Made by a program: the position numbers and the translations under genes
Shown here: piece by piece, positions 34,681 to 43,278 of the stretch
How the letters are laid out: every line of letters begins with the position of its first letter
How positions within the stretch are numbered: the first letter of the stretch is position 1
Origin: JADZAI01 sp047602465
GTDB lineage: Bacteria; Pseudomonadota; Alphaproteobacteria; Micropepsales; Micropepsaceae
Length of the DNA: 64,000 nt
Reading direction: 5' to 3'
NCBI GenBank assembly: GCA_047602465.1
Contig: JASGHF010000002.1
Coordinates: forward strand, 372,001 to 436,000
The notes under the pieces: generated by a model
Told to the model about the DNA's origin: nothing
Databases searched by the model: none
Seen by the model: the letters and a program-made list of their open reading frames with translations, nothing else

Positions 34681-35562
34681 TTAGAGGGCTTCGTCCGCAA
34701 TTCGCAGCAAATGGCGGCCATAGTCGGTCTTGAGAAGCGGCTGTGCCGCCCGAATCAGGCCCTCGCGGTCGATGAAACCGGCCCGGTAGGCGATCTCCTC
34801 GACGCAGGCGATTCGGTTTCGCTGGCGGTGTTCGACCGTCCTCACGAACTCCGACGCCTCGAGCAGCGCGTCATGCGTGCCGGTATCCAGCCAGGCGAAG
34901 CCCCGCCCGAGAAATTCGATTTCCAGCGTTCCGGCCTGCAGATAGGCATCGATGACCGACACGATCTCCAGCTCGCCCCGCGCCGAAGGTTTCACCGCAG
35001 CGGCAATGTCGCAGACCTTCTCGTCGAAAAAGTAGAAACCCGTCACCGCCCAGGGCGAGTCCGGCTCCTTCGGCTTTTCCACAATGGCGGTCGGCCGCTT
35101 GTCGGCGTCGATCGTGACGACGCCGTAAGCCGACGGATCGGCGACCTCATAGGCGAATATGGTCGCGCCGGACGATCGTTTGGCGACACGCGTCACGCGC
35201 TCCTGGAAACCGTGACCGTAGAAGAGATTGTCGCCGAGGATCAGCGCCGCCGGGCCGCCCTGCAGGAAGTCGCGCCCGAGCGTGAATGCCTGCGCGAGGC
35301 CCTCCGGGCGCGGCTGAACCACGTAGGAGAACGAGACGCCCCATTGCGACCCGTCGCCCAGCACGCGCTGGAACTGGGCCTGATCGTCGGGCGTCGTGAT
35401 GATCAGGATGTCGCGGATGCCCGCCAGCATCAGCGTGCTCAGCGGGAAATAGATCATCGGCTTGTTGTAGACGGGCAGAAGCTGCTTGCTGACGCCGGTG
35501 GTCACGGGGAACAACCGGCTTCCCGTACCGCCGGCCAGGATGATGCCGCGCGTCGTCGTCAT
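34681..35562 (-). CDS. rfbA: Glucose-1-phosphate thymidylyltransferase
   Basis: The 293-residue enzyme makes dTDP-glucose. It has GIILAGGTGSRLFPVTTGVSKQ, then LLPVYNKPMIYFPLSTLMLAG, and later IILGDNLFYGHGF-like and YEVADPSAYGVV segments. ATG 35562 overlaps the stop of the AGE-family gene by four bases (ATGA). It is the first step of dTDP-rhamnose synthesis, but is separated from rfbBCD by 4 kb with intervening genes on the other strand. Confidence 0.96.
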   Translation of the reverse strand: MTTTRGIILAGGTGSRLFPVTTGVSKQLLPVYNKPMIYFPLSTLMLAGIRDILIITTPDDQAQFQRVLGDGSQWGVSFSYVVQPRPEGLAQAFTLGRDFLQGGPAALILGDNLFYGHGFQERVTRVAKRSSGATIFAYEVADPSAYGVVTIDADKRPTAIVEKPKEPDSPWAVTGFYFFDEKVCDIAAAVKPSARGELEIVSVIDAYLQAGTLEIEFLGRGFAWLDTGTHDALLEASEFVRTVEHRQRNRIACVEEIAYRAGFIDREGLIRAAQPLLKTDYGRHLLRIADEAL

Positions 35563-36752
35563 GATGGCCAGACCCTGTTGGCTTCCGCGATGGCGCAGAA
35601 CACGTGGTAGAGCGTCGTCGCCGGCATGTAGCCATGCAGCGGCGCGCCCGAAGCGTCGAGATGATCGCGCCAGCCGCCGGCGGCCGCGCCGCTCAGAAAC
35701 TGCGCGAACATGAGATCCCACACGCGGGCGGCGCGGTCTTCGGCCTGCTCGTCGCCTTGCTCGAAGGCGGCGGCATGCGCCTTGATCGCTTCGGTGTGCG
35801 GCCAGGTGCGGCGTGACGCCGTCACCAGCGTGCCGTCTTCACGCAGGCAATCGACGATGAGGCCCGCCGCATCGTGACCGAAGCGGCAGGCATGATCGTA
35901 AAGCGGCCGCGCCACCGCCTCGGTCACGAGGCCCGCCGTCACCTGCAGCCTGTGAAGCAGCCACGCCCATTCGAAATGATGGCCCGGCTCCACCAGGGTT
36001 CCGCGCTCGCCGCCAAGCCTCGTCCAGCCGGCGCCGAAATATTCGGGCAGCGCCGATGTGTCCGGCTGGAAGAATGTCGTCATGAAAAGCGCGCCGATCG
36101 CCCGGGCGCGCTCCAGATACGCCGCATCGCCGGTCGCGTCGTACCAGGCGAGCATCGCCTCGAGCAGATGCATGTGGGGGTTCTGAAGACGCTCTGCGCC
36201 ATCATCGCCCAGATAGCTGAGATATCCGCCGCCAGCGCCCGCGAAGGGGCCATCGAGCAGCGCCAGCGTCGCATCGCGGGCCACAGCGAAGCGCGGGTCC
36301 GGGTCGAGACGCCAGGCCCAGGCCAGACCGAAAAGAGCGAAGGCATGAGCGTAGAGCTCGCGCCGCGCGTCGGCGGGCCGGCCATCCTGACCGATGGAGA
36401 ACGCCCAGCCCGGTCGCCCGTCCGGCGACAGATAGGCGCCGGTCATCGCATGCGCTGCGGCCAGCGCCTGCGTTCGGCCTTGCGGATGCCAGCCCAGCAA
36501 CGCCGCGTGGGCCAGCACATAGATCTGCCGCGCCTGTGTCGTCAGCCGGCGCGGCGCGGCGATGGGCGCTCCAGCGAAATCGAGGCGTTCCCGGAAAAGC
36601 GAATCGGCGGGATCGAAACCGGCGCCGGACCAGAGCGGCAGCGCCTCGCGGATCGCCCATTCGCGCCCCGAAACCGCCCTCGCCGCCATACCGTGTGCCG
36701 CGACACGCATTCCGGTCCCTGGATCCTCTCCGTCCGACGCAACGCCGTTCAA
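35559..36752 (-). CDS. AGE-family sugar epimerase/isomerase
   Basis: The 397-residue (alpha/alpha)6-barrel protein has the AGE motifs RLTTQARQIYVLAHAALLGW, NPHMHLLEAMLAWYDAT, EPGHHFEWAWLL and SRRTWPHTEAIKAHAA, with the conserved His and Glu residues of the family (N-acylglucosamine 2-epimerase, mannose isomerase). It could act as mannose/glucose isomerase or mannose-6-phosphate isomerase feeding GDP-mannose, but the substrate is not certain. The start could also be ATG 36710 (MRVAAHG). It is co-translated with rfbA. Confidence 0.82.
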   Translation of the reverse strand: MNGVASDGEDPGTGMRVAAHGMAARAVSGREWAIREALPLWSGAGFDPADSLFRERLDFAGAPIAAPRRLTTQARQIYVLAHAALLGWHPQGRTQALAAAHAMTGAYLSPDGRPGWAFSIGQDGRPADARRELYAHAFALFGLAWAWRLDPDPRFAVARDATLALLDGPFAGAGGGYLSYLGDDGAERLQNPHMHLLEAMLAWYDATGDAAYLERARAIGALFMTTFFQPDTSALPEYFGAGWTRLGGERGTLVEPGHHFEWAWLLHRLQVTAGLVTEAVARPLYDHACRFGHDAAGLIVDCLREDGTLVTASRRTWPHTEAIKAHAAAFEQGDEQAEDRAARVWDLMFAQFLSGAAAGGWRDHLDASGAPLHGYMPATTLYHVFCAIAEANRVWPS

Positions 36753-36824
36753 GGCGGCCCTCTTGCGTTGCTAATTCACCCGGCATGGGGCACGCAAGGG
36801 CGCGGTCTGCGTGCGGGGCTTGGT

Positions 36825-38003
36825 ATGGTTGAACAGGCGGTCTTTCTCGTCGGCGGGCTTGGCACCCGTCTCGGCGAACTGACGCGCGAGACGCCCAAGC
36901 CCATGCTGCCCGTCGGCGGCCGGCCCTTTCTCGACTATCTGGTCGAAAACGCCCGCCGGCATGGGCTGAAAAAGATCGTTCTGCTCTGCGGCTTTCGCGC
37001 CGATGTCATCGAAAAGCATTTCGCGGGCGACCCCGACGTCGCGATCGTCTACGAGCCGGCGCCGGCCGGCACCGGCGGCGCGCTCGCCTATGCCGCCGAT
37101 ATTCTCGACGACCGCTTCTTCCTGCTGAACGGCGACACGCTGTTCGACTTCAACCTGCTGTCGCTCGTCCCCGCGTTTCAGGGCCTCGCGACCCTGGCGC
37201 TGCGGGCGCAGGCTCCGGGACGGCGCTCGGGCTGGGTGGCGCTCGAAGAGGGACGCGTGAAAGCGTTCCACGGCCCCGAAACCGGACCGGGCGGCCCCAT
37301 CAACGCCGGCGTCTATCTCATGTCGAAAGACGTTCTCGGCCGCATCGGGACGCCGCCTGTCTCGCTCGAGGGCGCCATCTTCCCGGCCCTCGCGGCCGAA
37401 GGGGCGCTCGGCGCATATGTGGCCGACGGGTATTTCATCGATATCGGCGTGCCGGACGATTTCGCCCGGGCGCAGACCGAAGTCCCCGCCCGCCGCCGCC
37501 GGCCGGCCGTGTTCTTCGACCGCGACGGCGTGATCAACGTCGATACCGGTTACCCCCACCGCCCCGACCAGATAGAATGGATGCCGGGCGCAGCTGAGGC
37601 GATACGGATGGCCAACGAGGCCGGCTACTACACATTCGTGGTCACCAACCAGGCCGGCGTTGCGCGCGGCTATTACAGTGAAGACGACGTGCGGGCGCTG
37701 CATGGCTGGATGAACCGCGAGCTTCAGAAAGCCGGCGCCCATATCGACCGCTTCGAATACTGCCCGTCGCACCCGGACGGCACGGTCGCGGCCTACACCC
37801 GCGCCGATCGACGGCGCAAACCGAATCCCGGCATGCTGCTCGACCTGATGCGCGATTTTCCCGTCGACGCCAGGGCCTCGTTCCTCATTGGCGATCGCGA
37901 CGGCGACCTTCAGGCGGCGGCAGCGGCGGGCGTCAAAGGCCATCTTTATCAGGGCGGCAGTCTCGCCGGCTTCATCCGCCCGCTGATCGGGGCCGCTTCG
38001 TGA
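36825..38003 (+). CDS. Fused heptose-1-phosphate nucleotidyltransferase and heptose-bisphosphate phosphatase (HddC-GmhB)
   Basis: The 392-residue protein joins two enzymes. Residues 1-225 are a sugar nucleotidyltransferase (AVFLVGGLGTRLGELTRETPKPML; NGDTLFDFN; FIDIGVPDDFARAQ), similar to HddC. Residues about 227-392 are a HAD phosphatase of the GmhB/HisB-N type (VFFDRDGVINVDTGYPHRP; VTNQAGVARGYYSE; KPNPGML; IGDRDGDLQAA). The zinc-binding Cys-x-Cys of many GmhB proteins is absent (CPSHPDGTVAAYTRADRRRKP). In the GDP-heptose pathway GmhB and HddC act in consecutive steps. ATG 36825 is chosen because it opens the domain. The gene overlaps the KpsM-like permease by three bases (GTGA). Confidence 0.85.
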   Translation: MVEQAVFLVGGLGTRLGELTRETPKPMLPVGGRPFLDYLVENARRHGLKKIVLLCGFRADVIEKHFAGDPDVAIVYEPAPAGTGGALAYAADILDDRFFLLNGDTLFDFNLLSLVPAFQGLATLALRAQAPGRRSGWVALEEGRVKAFHGPETGPGGPINAGVYLMSKDVLGRIGTPPVSLEGAIFPALAAEGALGAYVADGYFIDIGVPDDFARAQTEVPARRRRPAVFFDRDGVINVDTGYPHRPDQIEWMPGAAEAIRMANEAGYYTFVVTNQAGVARGYYSEDDVRALHGWMNRELQKAGAHIDRFEYCPSHPDGTVAAYTRADRRRKPNPGMLLDLMRDFPVDARASFLIGDRDGDLQAAAAAGVKGHLYQGGSLAGFIRPLIGAAS

Positions 38004-38794
38004 GCCAGCAGGCGCTCAGCCCCCGCTCCTATCTCAAGCGGCAGACCGACGTGATCGGCGCGCTCATCCTGCGCGATCTGCAGACGCGCTTCGATCGTGC
38101 GGCGATGTACGTCATCGCCGTCGGCTGGCCGATGGCGCATATCGCGATCATCGTCACGATCTACCAGATCGTCGGCGCACGTGTATGGCTCGGCACGGAC
38201 CCGATCCTCTTCTTCGCGCTCGGCGTATTGCCGTTCATTCTCTTCACCTATCCCTGCCGCTGGGTGGCGCAGGCGATCCCGGAAAATCGCATTCTTCTGA
38301 ATATCCCGCGCGTCCAGACGATCGACCTGATCCTGGCGCGCGTGATCCTGGAATGCGTCACCGCCTTCGCCGTGACCTTCGCCTGCGTCGGCACGCTCAT
38401 CCTCATCGGCTCGCAGTTCCAGCCCTACGACCCGCTCGACCTGATCGGCGGGTTGGCCGCCTCGCTTCTGTTCGGGGTCGGCACCGGAATCGCGTGCAGC
38501 GTGCTGGTGGCGATCAAGCAGCGCGCGCTCATCATCGTATTGCTGTGCAACATCCTGCTCTACACGATGTCCGGCCTGATCTTCCTGCCCGGCAACCTGC
38601 CGGCCGAGCTGCGCGAAGGACTGGCCTGGAATCCGTTGATGCATGGCGTCGAATGGGTGCGCGAGGCCTATTACGGCGACTATCACTCCGTCGTACTCGA
38701 CAAGTCCTATCTTCTGTCGGTCGGCTTCGTCCTGCTGCTGGGCGGTCTCGTGGCGGAGCGCATGCTGCGCGGCCGGATTCTCCGCACCGCCTAG
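38000..38794 (+). CDS. Polysaccharide ABC transporter permease (Wzm/KpsM type)
   Basis: The 264-residue inner-membrane protein has about six hydrophobic segments, an N-terminal amphipathic start ALILRDLQTRFDRAAMYVIA, and the segment YTMSGLIFLPGNLPAELREGLAWNPLMHGVEWVREAY, typical of ABC-2 polysaccharide export permeases. It starts at GTG 38000, overlapping the fused HddC-GmhB stop. The matching ATPase is at 47887, nine kilobases away on the other strand. It exports capsule or O-chain polymer. Confidence 0.92.
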   Translation: MSQQALSPRSYLKRQTDVIGALILRDLQTRFDRAAMYVIAVGWPMAHIAIIVTIYQIVGARVWLGTDPILFFALGVLPFILFTYPCRWVAQAIPENRILLNIPRVQTIDLILARVILECVTAFAVTFACVGTLILIGSQFQPYDPLDLIGGLAASLLFGVGTGIACSVLVAIKQRALIIVLLCNILLYTMSGLIFLPGNLPAELREGLAWNPLMHGVEWVREAYYGDYHSVVLDKSYLLSVGFVLLLGGLVAERMLRGRILRTA

Positions 38795-39663
38795 ACGAGC
38801 TGCGCGACGACCCCCGGCAGCGAGGCGCGCCAGCCCGGCAATTCGATGCCGTACGTGGCTTTCAGCTTCGCACCATCGAGCCGCGAGTTGGCGGGCCGCT
38901 TCGCCCGCGTCGGATAGGCCGACGTGGCGATGGGCACGGCCTGGCATTGCGGCCTTCCATGCGACGCGAGCAGGTCGAACACGCCCTGCGCCAGCTCGCT
39001 CCAGGCCGCCGTCTCGCTGCCCGCCAGGTGAAAGAGACCGCACAAGGCGGCATCGTCCGGCCGCTCATGCTGGCGCTCTGCCACCCGGAGCAACGCATCG
39101 GCGATATCATCCGCCGAGGTCGGCGAACCGATCTGGTCCGCCACGACGCGCACTTCGGCTTGCTGGCCGGCGAGACGCACCATCGTCTTCACGAAATTCG
39201 CCCCCGCAGGCGAATACACCCAGGCCGTCCGGAAGACGCTGCCGCCGGCTTCCAGAACCTTCGCCTCGCCCGCCAGCTTGCTCGCGCCATAGACCGTCTT
39301 CGGCGATGGCGCATCGTCCTCGCGATAGGGCCTCTCGCCCGTCCCGTCGAAAACATAGTCGGTCGAAAGGTGCAGCACCGGTACGCCCAGCGCCCGCGCC
39401 GCAGCCGCGACATGACCGGCCCCCGCATCGTTCACCGCAAACGCGGTCTCCGCGTCGATTTCGGCCTGATCGACAGCGGTGTAGGCAGCCGCGCTGACGA
39501 TCACATCCGGCCGGGCGCTCTCCAGAGCAGTCCGTATCGACGCCGGTGACATGAGGTCGAGTTGAGGCCGCCCCACCGGAGTGATGTCGATACCTGCCAG
39601 CGCCCCGCGCCTCGCCAGCGCCTGCGCCACCTGTCCCGCCGTTCCGGTGACCGCGATACGCAT
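38791..39663 (-). CDS. rfbD: dTDP-4-dehydrorhamnose reductase
   Basis: The 290-residue SDR has the NADPH loop RIAVTGTAGQVAQALARRG, then LHLSTDYVFDGTGERPY, catalytic TVYGASKLAGE and RTAWVYSPAG. It makes the last step to dTDP-L-rhamnose. ATG 39663 overlaps the stop of rfbB (TGATG). Its end overlaps the convergent permease stop by four bases. It belongs to the operon 42244 to 38791: methyltransferase-rfbC-rfbB-rfbD. Confidence 0.95.
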   Translation of the reverse strand: MRIAVTGTAGQVAQALARRGALAGIDITPVGRPQLDLMSPASIRTALESARPDVIVSAAAYTAVDQAEIDAETAFAVNDAGAGHVAAAARALGVPVLHLSTDYVFDGTGERPYREDDAPSPKTVYGASKLAGEAKVLEAGGSVFRTAWVYSPAGANFVKTMVRLAGQQAEVRVVADQIGSPTSADDIADALLRVAERQHERPDDAALCGLFHLAGSETAAWSELAQGVFDLLASHGRPQCQAVPIATSAYPTRAKRPANSRLDGAKLKATYGIELPGWRASLPGVVAQLV

Positions 39664-40709
39664 CAGCCGATCAGGCCGAGGCGTTCGCCGCCATAGACCC
39701 GCTCGCGCAGCGGCCGCCACCACCACTCGTTCTCCAGATACCAGGCCACCGTCTTCACGATGCCCGTGTCGAACGTCTCTTGCGCCTTCCAGCCAAGCTC
39801 GGCTTCAAGCCGCGTCGCGTCGATCGCATAGCGGGCGTCATGGCCGGGCCGGTCGGCGACATAGGTGATGAGCCGGTCGTGCGGCGCCGAGGCGGGCCGC
39901 ATCTCGTCCAGCGCGGCGCAGATCGCGCGCACGACCTCGATATTCCGCCGCTCGTTGCGCCCGCCGACATTGTAACGGCGGCCCGGCGCACCGGACATGA
40001 CGATGGTTTTCAGCGCCCGCGCATGGTCTTCGACATGCAGCCAGTCGCGCACATTCTCGCCCGAGCCATAGACCGGGATCGGCTTGCCGTGCAGCGCGTT
40101 CAGGATCGCGAGCGGGATCAGCTTTTCGGGAAAATGAAACGGCCCGTAATTGTTCGAGCAATTGGACAGCACGACAGGCAGACCATAGGTGCGCTCCCAC
40201 GCCATGGCGAGGTGATCCGAACCCGCCTTCGACGCGGAATAAGGCGACGACGGATCGTACGGCGTGTCTTCAAGAAACAGCCCGTCGGCCCCCAGCGATC
40301 CATAGACCTCGTCGGTCGAGACATGGAGAAGGCGGAACGCCGATTTCGCACTGCCGGACAGAGCGGACCAGTATTGCCGCGCCGCCTCCAGCACCGTGAA
40401 GGTGCCGATGATGTTGGTCGACACGAAGTCGGCCGCGCCGTGGATCGAGCGGTCCACATGGCTCTCGGCCGCCAGATGCATCACATGCGTCGGCTGAAAC
40501 GCGGAGAACGCCGCATCCATCGCGGCGCGGTCGCGGATATCGGTCTGGCGGAAGCGATAATTCGGCCGGTTGGCGATCGCCGTCAGCGAAGCGAGATTGC
40601 CGGCATAGGTCAGCGCGTCGATGTTCAACACCTCGGCGCCGTCGCTCGCCAGCATCCGGCACACCGCAGATCCGATGAAGCCAGCCCCGCCGGTGACGAT
40701 CACGCGCAT
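39663..40709 (-). CDS. rfbB: dTDP-glucose 4,6-dehydratase
   Basis: The 348-residue SDR has VTGGAGFIGSAVCRML, HLAAESHVDRSIHGAADFV, HVSTDEVYGSLG, catalytic YSASKAGSDHL and SNCSNNYGPFHFPEKLIP. All are classic RfbB features. It converts dTDP-glucose to dTDP-4-keto-6-deoxyglucose. Ten bases separate its start from the rfbC stop, and it overlaps rfbD. Confidence 0.97.
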   Translation of the reverse strand: MRVIVTGGAGFIGSAVCRMLASDGAEVLNIDALTYAGNLASLTAIANRPNYRFRQTDIRDRAAMDAAFSAFQPTHVMHLAAESHVDRSIHGAADFVSTNIIGTFTVLEAARQYWSALSGSAKSAFRLLHVSTDEVYGSLGADGLFLEDTPYDPSSPYSASKAGSDHLAMAWERTYGLPVVLSNCSNNYGPFHFPEKLIPLAILNALHGKPIPVYGSGENVRDWLHVEDHARALKTIVMSGAPGRRYNVGGRNERRNIEVVRAICAALDEMRPASAPHDRLITYVADRPGHDARYAIDATRLEAELGWKAQETFDTGIVKTVAWYLENEWWWRPLRERVYGGERLGLIG

Positions 40710-40718
40710 GGCCGGTTC

Positions 40719-41276
40719 CTATTCAAACAGCGGCGGCAGCTCACGCAGCCGCGGCAGCGCGCCGTCCTTGGCCGACAGGGTCGCCGCATCCGGCGCGACC
40801 GGCCAGTCGATGGCGAGATCTTCGTCGCCCCAGTACACGCCGCCATCCTCGGCCGGCGCATAGTAGTCCGTCACCTTGTAGGCGATCTCGGTATCCGGCT
40901 GCAGCGTGCAGAAGCCGTGGGCGAAGCCGGCCGGGATATAGATCTGGTTCCACGCCTCGGCGGAAATCTCGGCCGCGACCCAGCGGCCATAGCTCGGCGA
41001 TGGCCGCCGCAGATCGACCGCGACATCCCAGATCCGCCCGCGCGTCACGCGCACCAGCTTCGCCTGCGCGCGGGGAGGCCGCTGGAAGTGAAGTCCGCGC
41101 ACCGTGCCAACAGCCGCCGAAAACGAATGATTGTCCTGGACGAAGACGTCCGTGATGCCGGCCTCGCCGAACGCCTGCGCCGAATAGGTTTCGGAGAAGA
41201 ACCCGCGCGCATCGCCGAACCTGCGGGGCCGGACGATCTTCACGTCGGCGATGGCCAGCGCCTCGATGTCGATCAA
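40719..41276 (-). CDS. rfbC: dTDP-4-dehydrorhamnose 3,5-epimerase
   Basis: The 185-residue cupin has VRPRRFGDARGFFSETYS, the catalytic-His segment VRGLHFQRPPRAQAKLVRV and IYIPAGFAHGFCTLQ. It epimerises the keto sugar at C3 and C5. It starts at TTG 41276, overlapping the stop of the methyltransferase by four bases (TTGA), with GAGGG six bases upstream as ribosome site. Confidence 0.96.
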   Translation of the reverse strand: MIDIEALAIADVKIVRPRRFGDARGFFSETYSAQAFGEAGITDVFVQDNHSFSAAVGTVRGLHFQRPPRAQAKLVRVTRGRIWDVAVDLRRPSPSYGRWVAAEISAEAWNQIYIPAGFAHGFCTLQPDTEIAYKVTDYYAPAEDGGVYWGDEDLAIDWPVAPDAATLSAKDGALPRLRELPPLFE

Positions 41277-42244
41277 GCTGCGCCCTCGGGCTTCCGCAGC
41301 GCTGCGGAGTGGAAGAAGGTCAACAGTTCGTCATCGTCATAGCCGGGCAGCTCCGCCCGCACCCGGTCCGTCAGATACAGCCGGATCTCGTCCTTGATGT
41401 GATAGCCGCTGTGCAGGATCTCGAAGCCCGCCTCCTCCGCATAGGCGAGGAACTCCCTGACCCGCAGCCGGTTCAGATCGGCGGACATCTGCTTGTAGAA
41501 AAGGGCGGGGTCGGTCGCCAGTTCGGCGGCGCGGGCGGCCGTGATCGTATGCTCCGGCGGATTGGCCTTGGAGAAAAGCGCCGGGTCGGCAAGTACACGG
41601 CGCAGCATCTCGACATGCTGCGCCTCCGACAGGCGCAGATGCGCCCAGGGGAAGTAGAACGGGATGCCGATGTCATGCCCGCCCATCTCCAGGCTGGTGA
41701 ACGGGTTCCAGTGGATATAGGCGCTGCCGCCCGGCGCCATGGTGCGGAACATCTCTTTCAGCGTGTTCCGGGCGTCCGGCACATGCTCGAACACGGCGTT
41801 CGAGAACATCACGTCGAACATGTTGTCGCGGAAATACATCTCCGACGCGCTCATCTGCAGCATCGTGACGGGCGAATAGAGCGAGTTGTCGAAGATGATG
41901 TTCTGCGAGGCGAAATGCACCCGCCCCTCGTCCAGCCCGCGCACGTCGACGCCGTACATCTCGCGCGCCGCCTTCCAGAACGAAACGCGGTCCGGCAGCG
42001 TCGCGAACTCGTCGGGGCTGCAGATATCGATGCCGAACACGCGCTTTGCGCCGTCGCGCAGCGTCAGACAGGTCGTCAACCCGCCGTGAGGAAGCTGGAA
42101 TCCCGCGCCGACCTCAAGGACGGTCTTCCCCTTGAAGCCGCCGCACCAGCGATCGACGCCTTCCTTCATGATGCGGAACATCGTTTCGGTGTTCCGCACA
42201 TAGGCGGCGATATCGGACTGGTAATCGAATAGCGGCTTGTCCAT
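41273..42244 (-). CDS. SAM-dependent methyltransferase of the rhamnose operon
   Basis: The 323-residue protein has the class I methyltransferase glycine motif TVLEVGAGFQLPHGG (about residue 40), an acidic VFGIDICSPDE and the motif MFSNAVFEHVPDARNTLKEMF, then MAPGGSAYIHWNP. It starts MDKPLFDYQSDIAAYVRNTE at ATG 42244. It is the first gene of a four-gene operon with rfbCBD, so it may methylate rhamnose or another sugar of the glycan. That is inference from the neighbours. Confidence 0.82.
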   Translation of the reverse strand: MDKPLFDYQSDIAAYVRNTETMFRIMKEGVDRWCGGFKGKTVLEVGAGFQLPHGGLTTCLTLRDGAKRVFGIDICSPDEFATLPDRVSFWKAAREMYGVDVRGLDEGRVHFASQNIIFDNSLYSPVTMLQMSASEMYFRDNMFDVMFSNAVFEHVPDARNTLKEMFRTMAPGGSAYIHWNPFTSLEMGGHDIGIPFYFPWAHLRLSEAQHVEMLRRVLADPALFSKANPPEHTITAARAAELATDPALFYKQMSADLNRLRVREFLAYAEEAGFEILHSGYHIKDEIRLYLTDRVRAELPGYDDDELLTFFHSAALRKPEGAA

Positions 42245-42409
42245 CGGCCTCTGCCGTTCCGGGGGGGGCGTCGAATCGCGTGCCGCGAGTGTGTGCAAGC
42301 CGGGCCGAATTGCCAATCGCCGCCGTCCCGCTTCGACACGCCTTAACGTTAAAGAGCGTGCCAGGGACAGCGCGGAACAGCGCAATCTCGGGCCAGTCAT
42401 CTTTCGCTA

Positions 42410-42424
42410 ACCATCGTCATCCGC
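42410..42424 (+). promoter_or_regulatory. Second copy of the shared upstream 15-mer
   Basis: ACCATCGTCATCCGC is 14 of 15 identical to the copy before hfaA (24663). It starts 47 bases before the sigma-54 element. Confidence 0.45.
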
Positions 42425-42456
42425 CCGATTGCGCATCGCGGCCCGCATTCCGGCTC

Positions 42457-42472
42457 TGGCACGGGCGTTGCG
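42457..42472 (+). promoter_or_regulatory. Sigma-54 (-24/-12) promoter of the HfaD-like gene
   Basis: TGGCACGGGCGTTGCG matches the sigma-54 consensus TGGCACG-N4-TTGC with GG and GC ten bases apart. It lies 78 bases before the ATG. Confidence 0.75.
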
Positions 42473-42549
42473 AACCTTGGCCGCGAGGGCCGAGCGCCCC
42501 GGGGATCGACGATCCTTCGAATGCAAGATTGAACCGGGAGCAACAATCC

Positions 42550-43224
42550 ATGACCATCCGTAAGGCCTTCCTCGGCGTCGCCGCCGCTGCGGCCCTTCTC
42601 ACCTCGGGCAGCGCCTATGCCGGCGCCCTTGGCCCTGGCAACCACCTGAACGATCTCCGCAACGGCTGGCAGATCAACTGGGCGACCGCCTACTCGCACC
42701 TGAACTTCACGGGCTGGATGATCGGCGGCGACCTGCGCGCCAGCTCCACCTCCATCGGCAACAACTTCACGGCTTCGACCGAAGGCTCGACCTTCCTGCA
42801 GAACCAGCAGATGCAGCTGGCCGATGTCGGCGCCTCGGTGAATGTCGACGTGCACAAGGTGAAGGGCGATGTGGACATTTCGGCCACGGGCGTCTGCAAC
42901 AACGCCGGCCTGACGACCTCGGGCGGCTACGGCTCGGCCTATAACGACCAGCGCTGCGGCACGATCGATCCGTTCGCCGTCGCTGACGTGAAGCTGGGCT
43001 TCGTTGCCGGCGACACCTCGATCGCCGCCACCGCGATCGCCAACAACATGACGATGGATGTCACCAACGGCGCCGTCGTCCTGAACCAGGACCGTCAGGT
43101 CAACGTCTCGGGCACCTATGCCCGCGTCACCGCCGATATCGGCGCGACGGCTGGCAATGTCGACATCAGCGCGACCTCGGTCGGCAACAACATCTCGATC
43201 AACCAGCGCTTCGGCACGCCGTAA
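42550..43224 (+). CDS. Secreted four-repeat, HfaD-like/curli-like protein
   Basis: The 224-residue protein has a signal peptide (MTIRKAFLGVAAAAALLTSG, cleavage near SAYA-G). Four copies of a motif of the form S/A-T-x-I/V-x-N-N (GNN at 70, CNN at 116, ANN at 164, GNN at 212) are spaced 46-48 residues, each within a beta-rich unit such as VDISATSVGNNISI. HfaA has one such motif (GTAIGNN). Two Cys (116, 136) could form a disulfide. It resembles holdfast-anchor or curli-type subunits. HfaD identity is not proven: it is shorter than Caulobacter HfaD as I remember it and is unlinked to hfaAB. GGGAG lies nine bases before ATG 42550. Confidence 0.7.
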   Translation: MTIRKAFLGVAAAAALLTSGSAYAGALGPGNHLNDLRNGWQINWATAYSHLNFTGWMIGGDLRASSTSIGNNFTASTEGSTFLQNQQMQLADVGASVNVDVHKVKGDVDISATGVCNNAGLTTSGGYGSAYNDQRCGTIDPFAVADVKLGFVAGDTSIAATAIANNMTMDVTNGAVVLNQDRQVNVSGTYARVTADIGATAGNVDISATSVGNNISINQRFGTP

Positions 43225-43249
43225 GGCAGACTGGCTTGGGGATACGGAG

Positions 43250-43277
43250 CGGCCGGCGGGCAACCGCCGGCCGTTTC
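43250..43277 (+). terminator. Terminator of the HfaD-like gene
   Basis: CGGCCGGCGG, loop GCAA, CCGCCGGCCG, then TTTCCTT. A 10-bp GC stem 26 bases after the stop. Confidence 0.75.
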
Positions 43278-43278
43278 C

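Larger units (their letters stand above)
42245..42549. promoter_or_regulatory. Regulatory region of the HfaD-like gene
   Basis: About 305 bases contain eight G in a row (42261-42268), the palindrome TTAACGTTAA (42343-42352), a CtrA-like CTAACCAT overlapping 42407-42414, the shared 15-mer and a sigma-54 promoter. No gene is seen. Confidence 0.5.

Noticed and set aside
35874..36824. A long upstream extension of the HddC-GmhB reading frame
   Set aside because: It is antisense to the AGE-family gene and lacks domain sense; the nucleotidyltransferase motif starts right after ATG 36825.
40153..42244. The methyltransferase-rfbCBD operon as a recent foreign insertion
   Set aside because: Codon use and base composition look like the neighbours, and no mobile element or flanking repeat is visible.
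42261..42268. Run of eight G as a phase-variable tract
   Set aside because: It lies outside any coding frame, 17 or more bases before the methyltransferase start on the other strand; an effect on expression is possible but unsupported.
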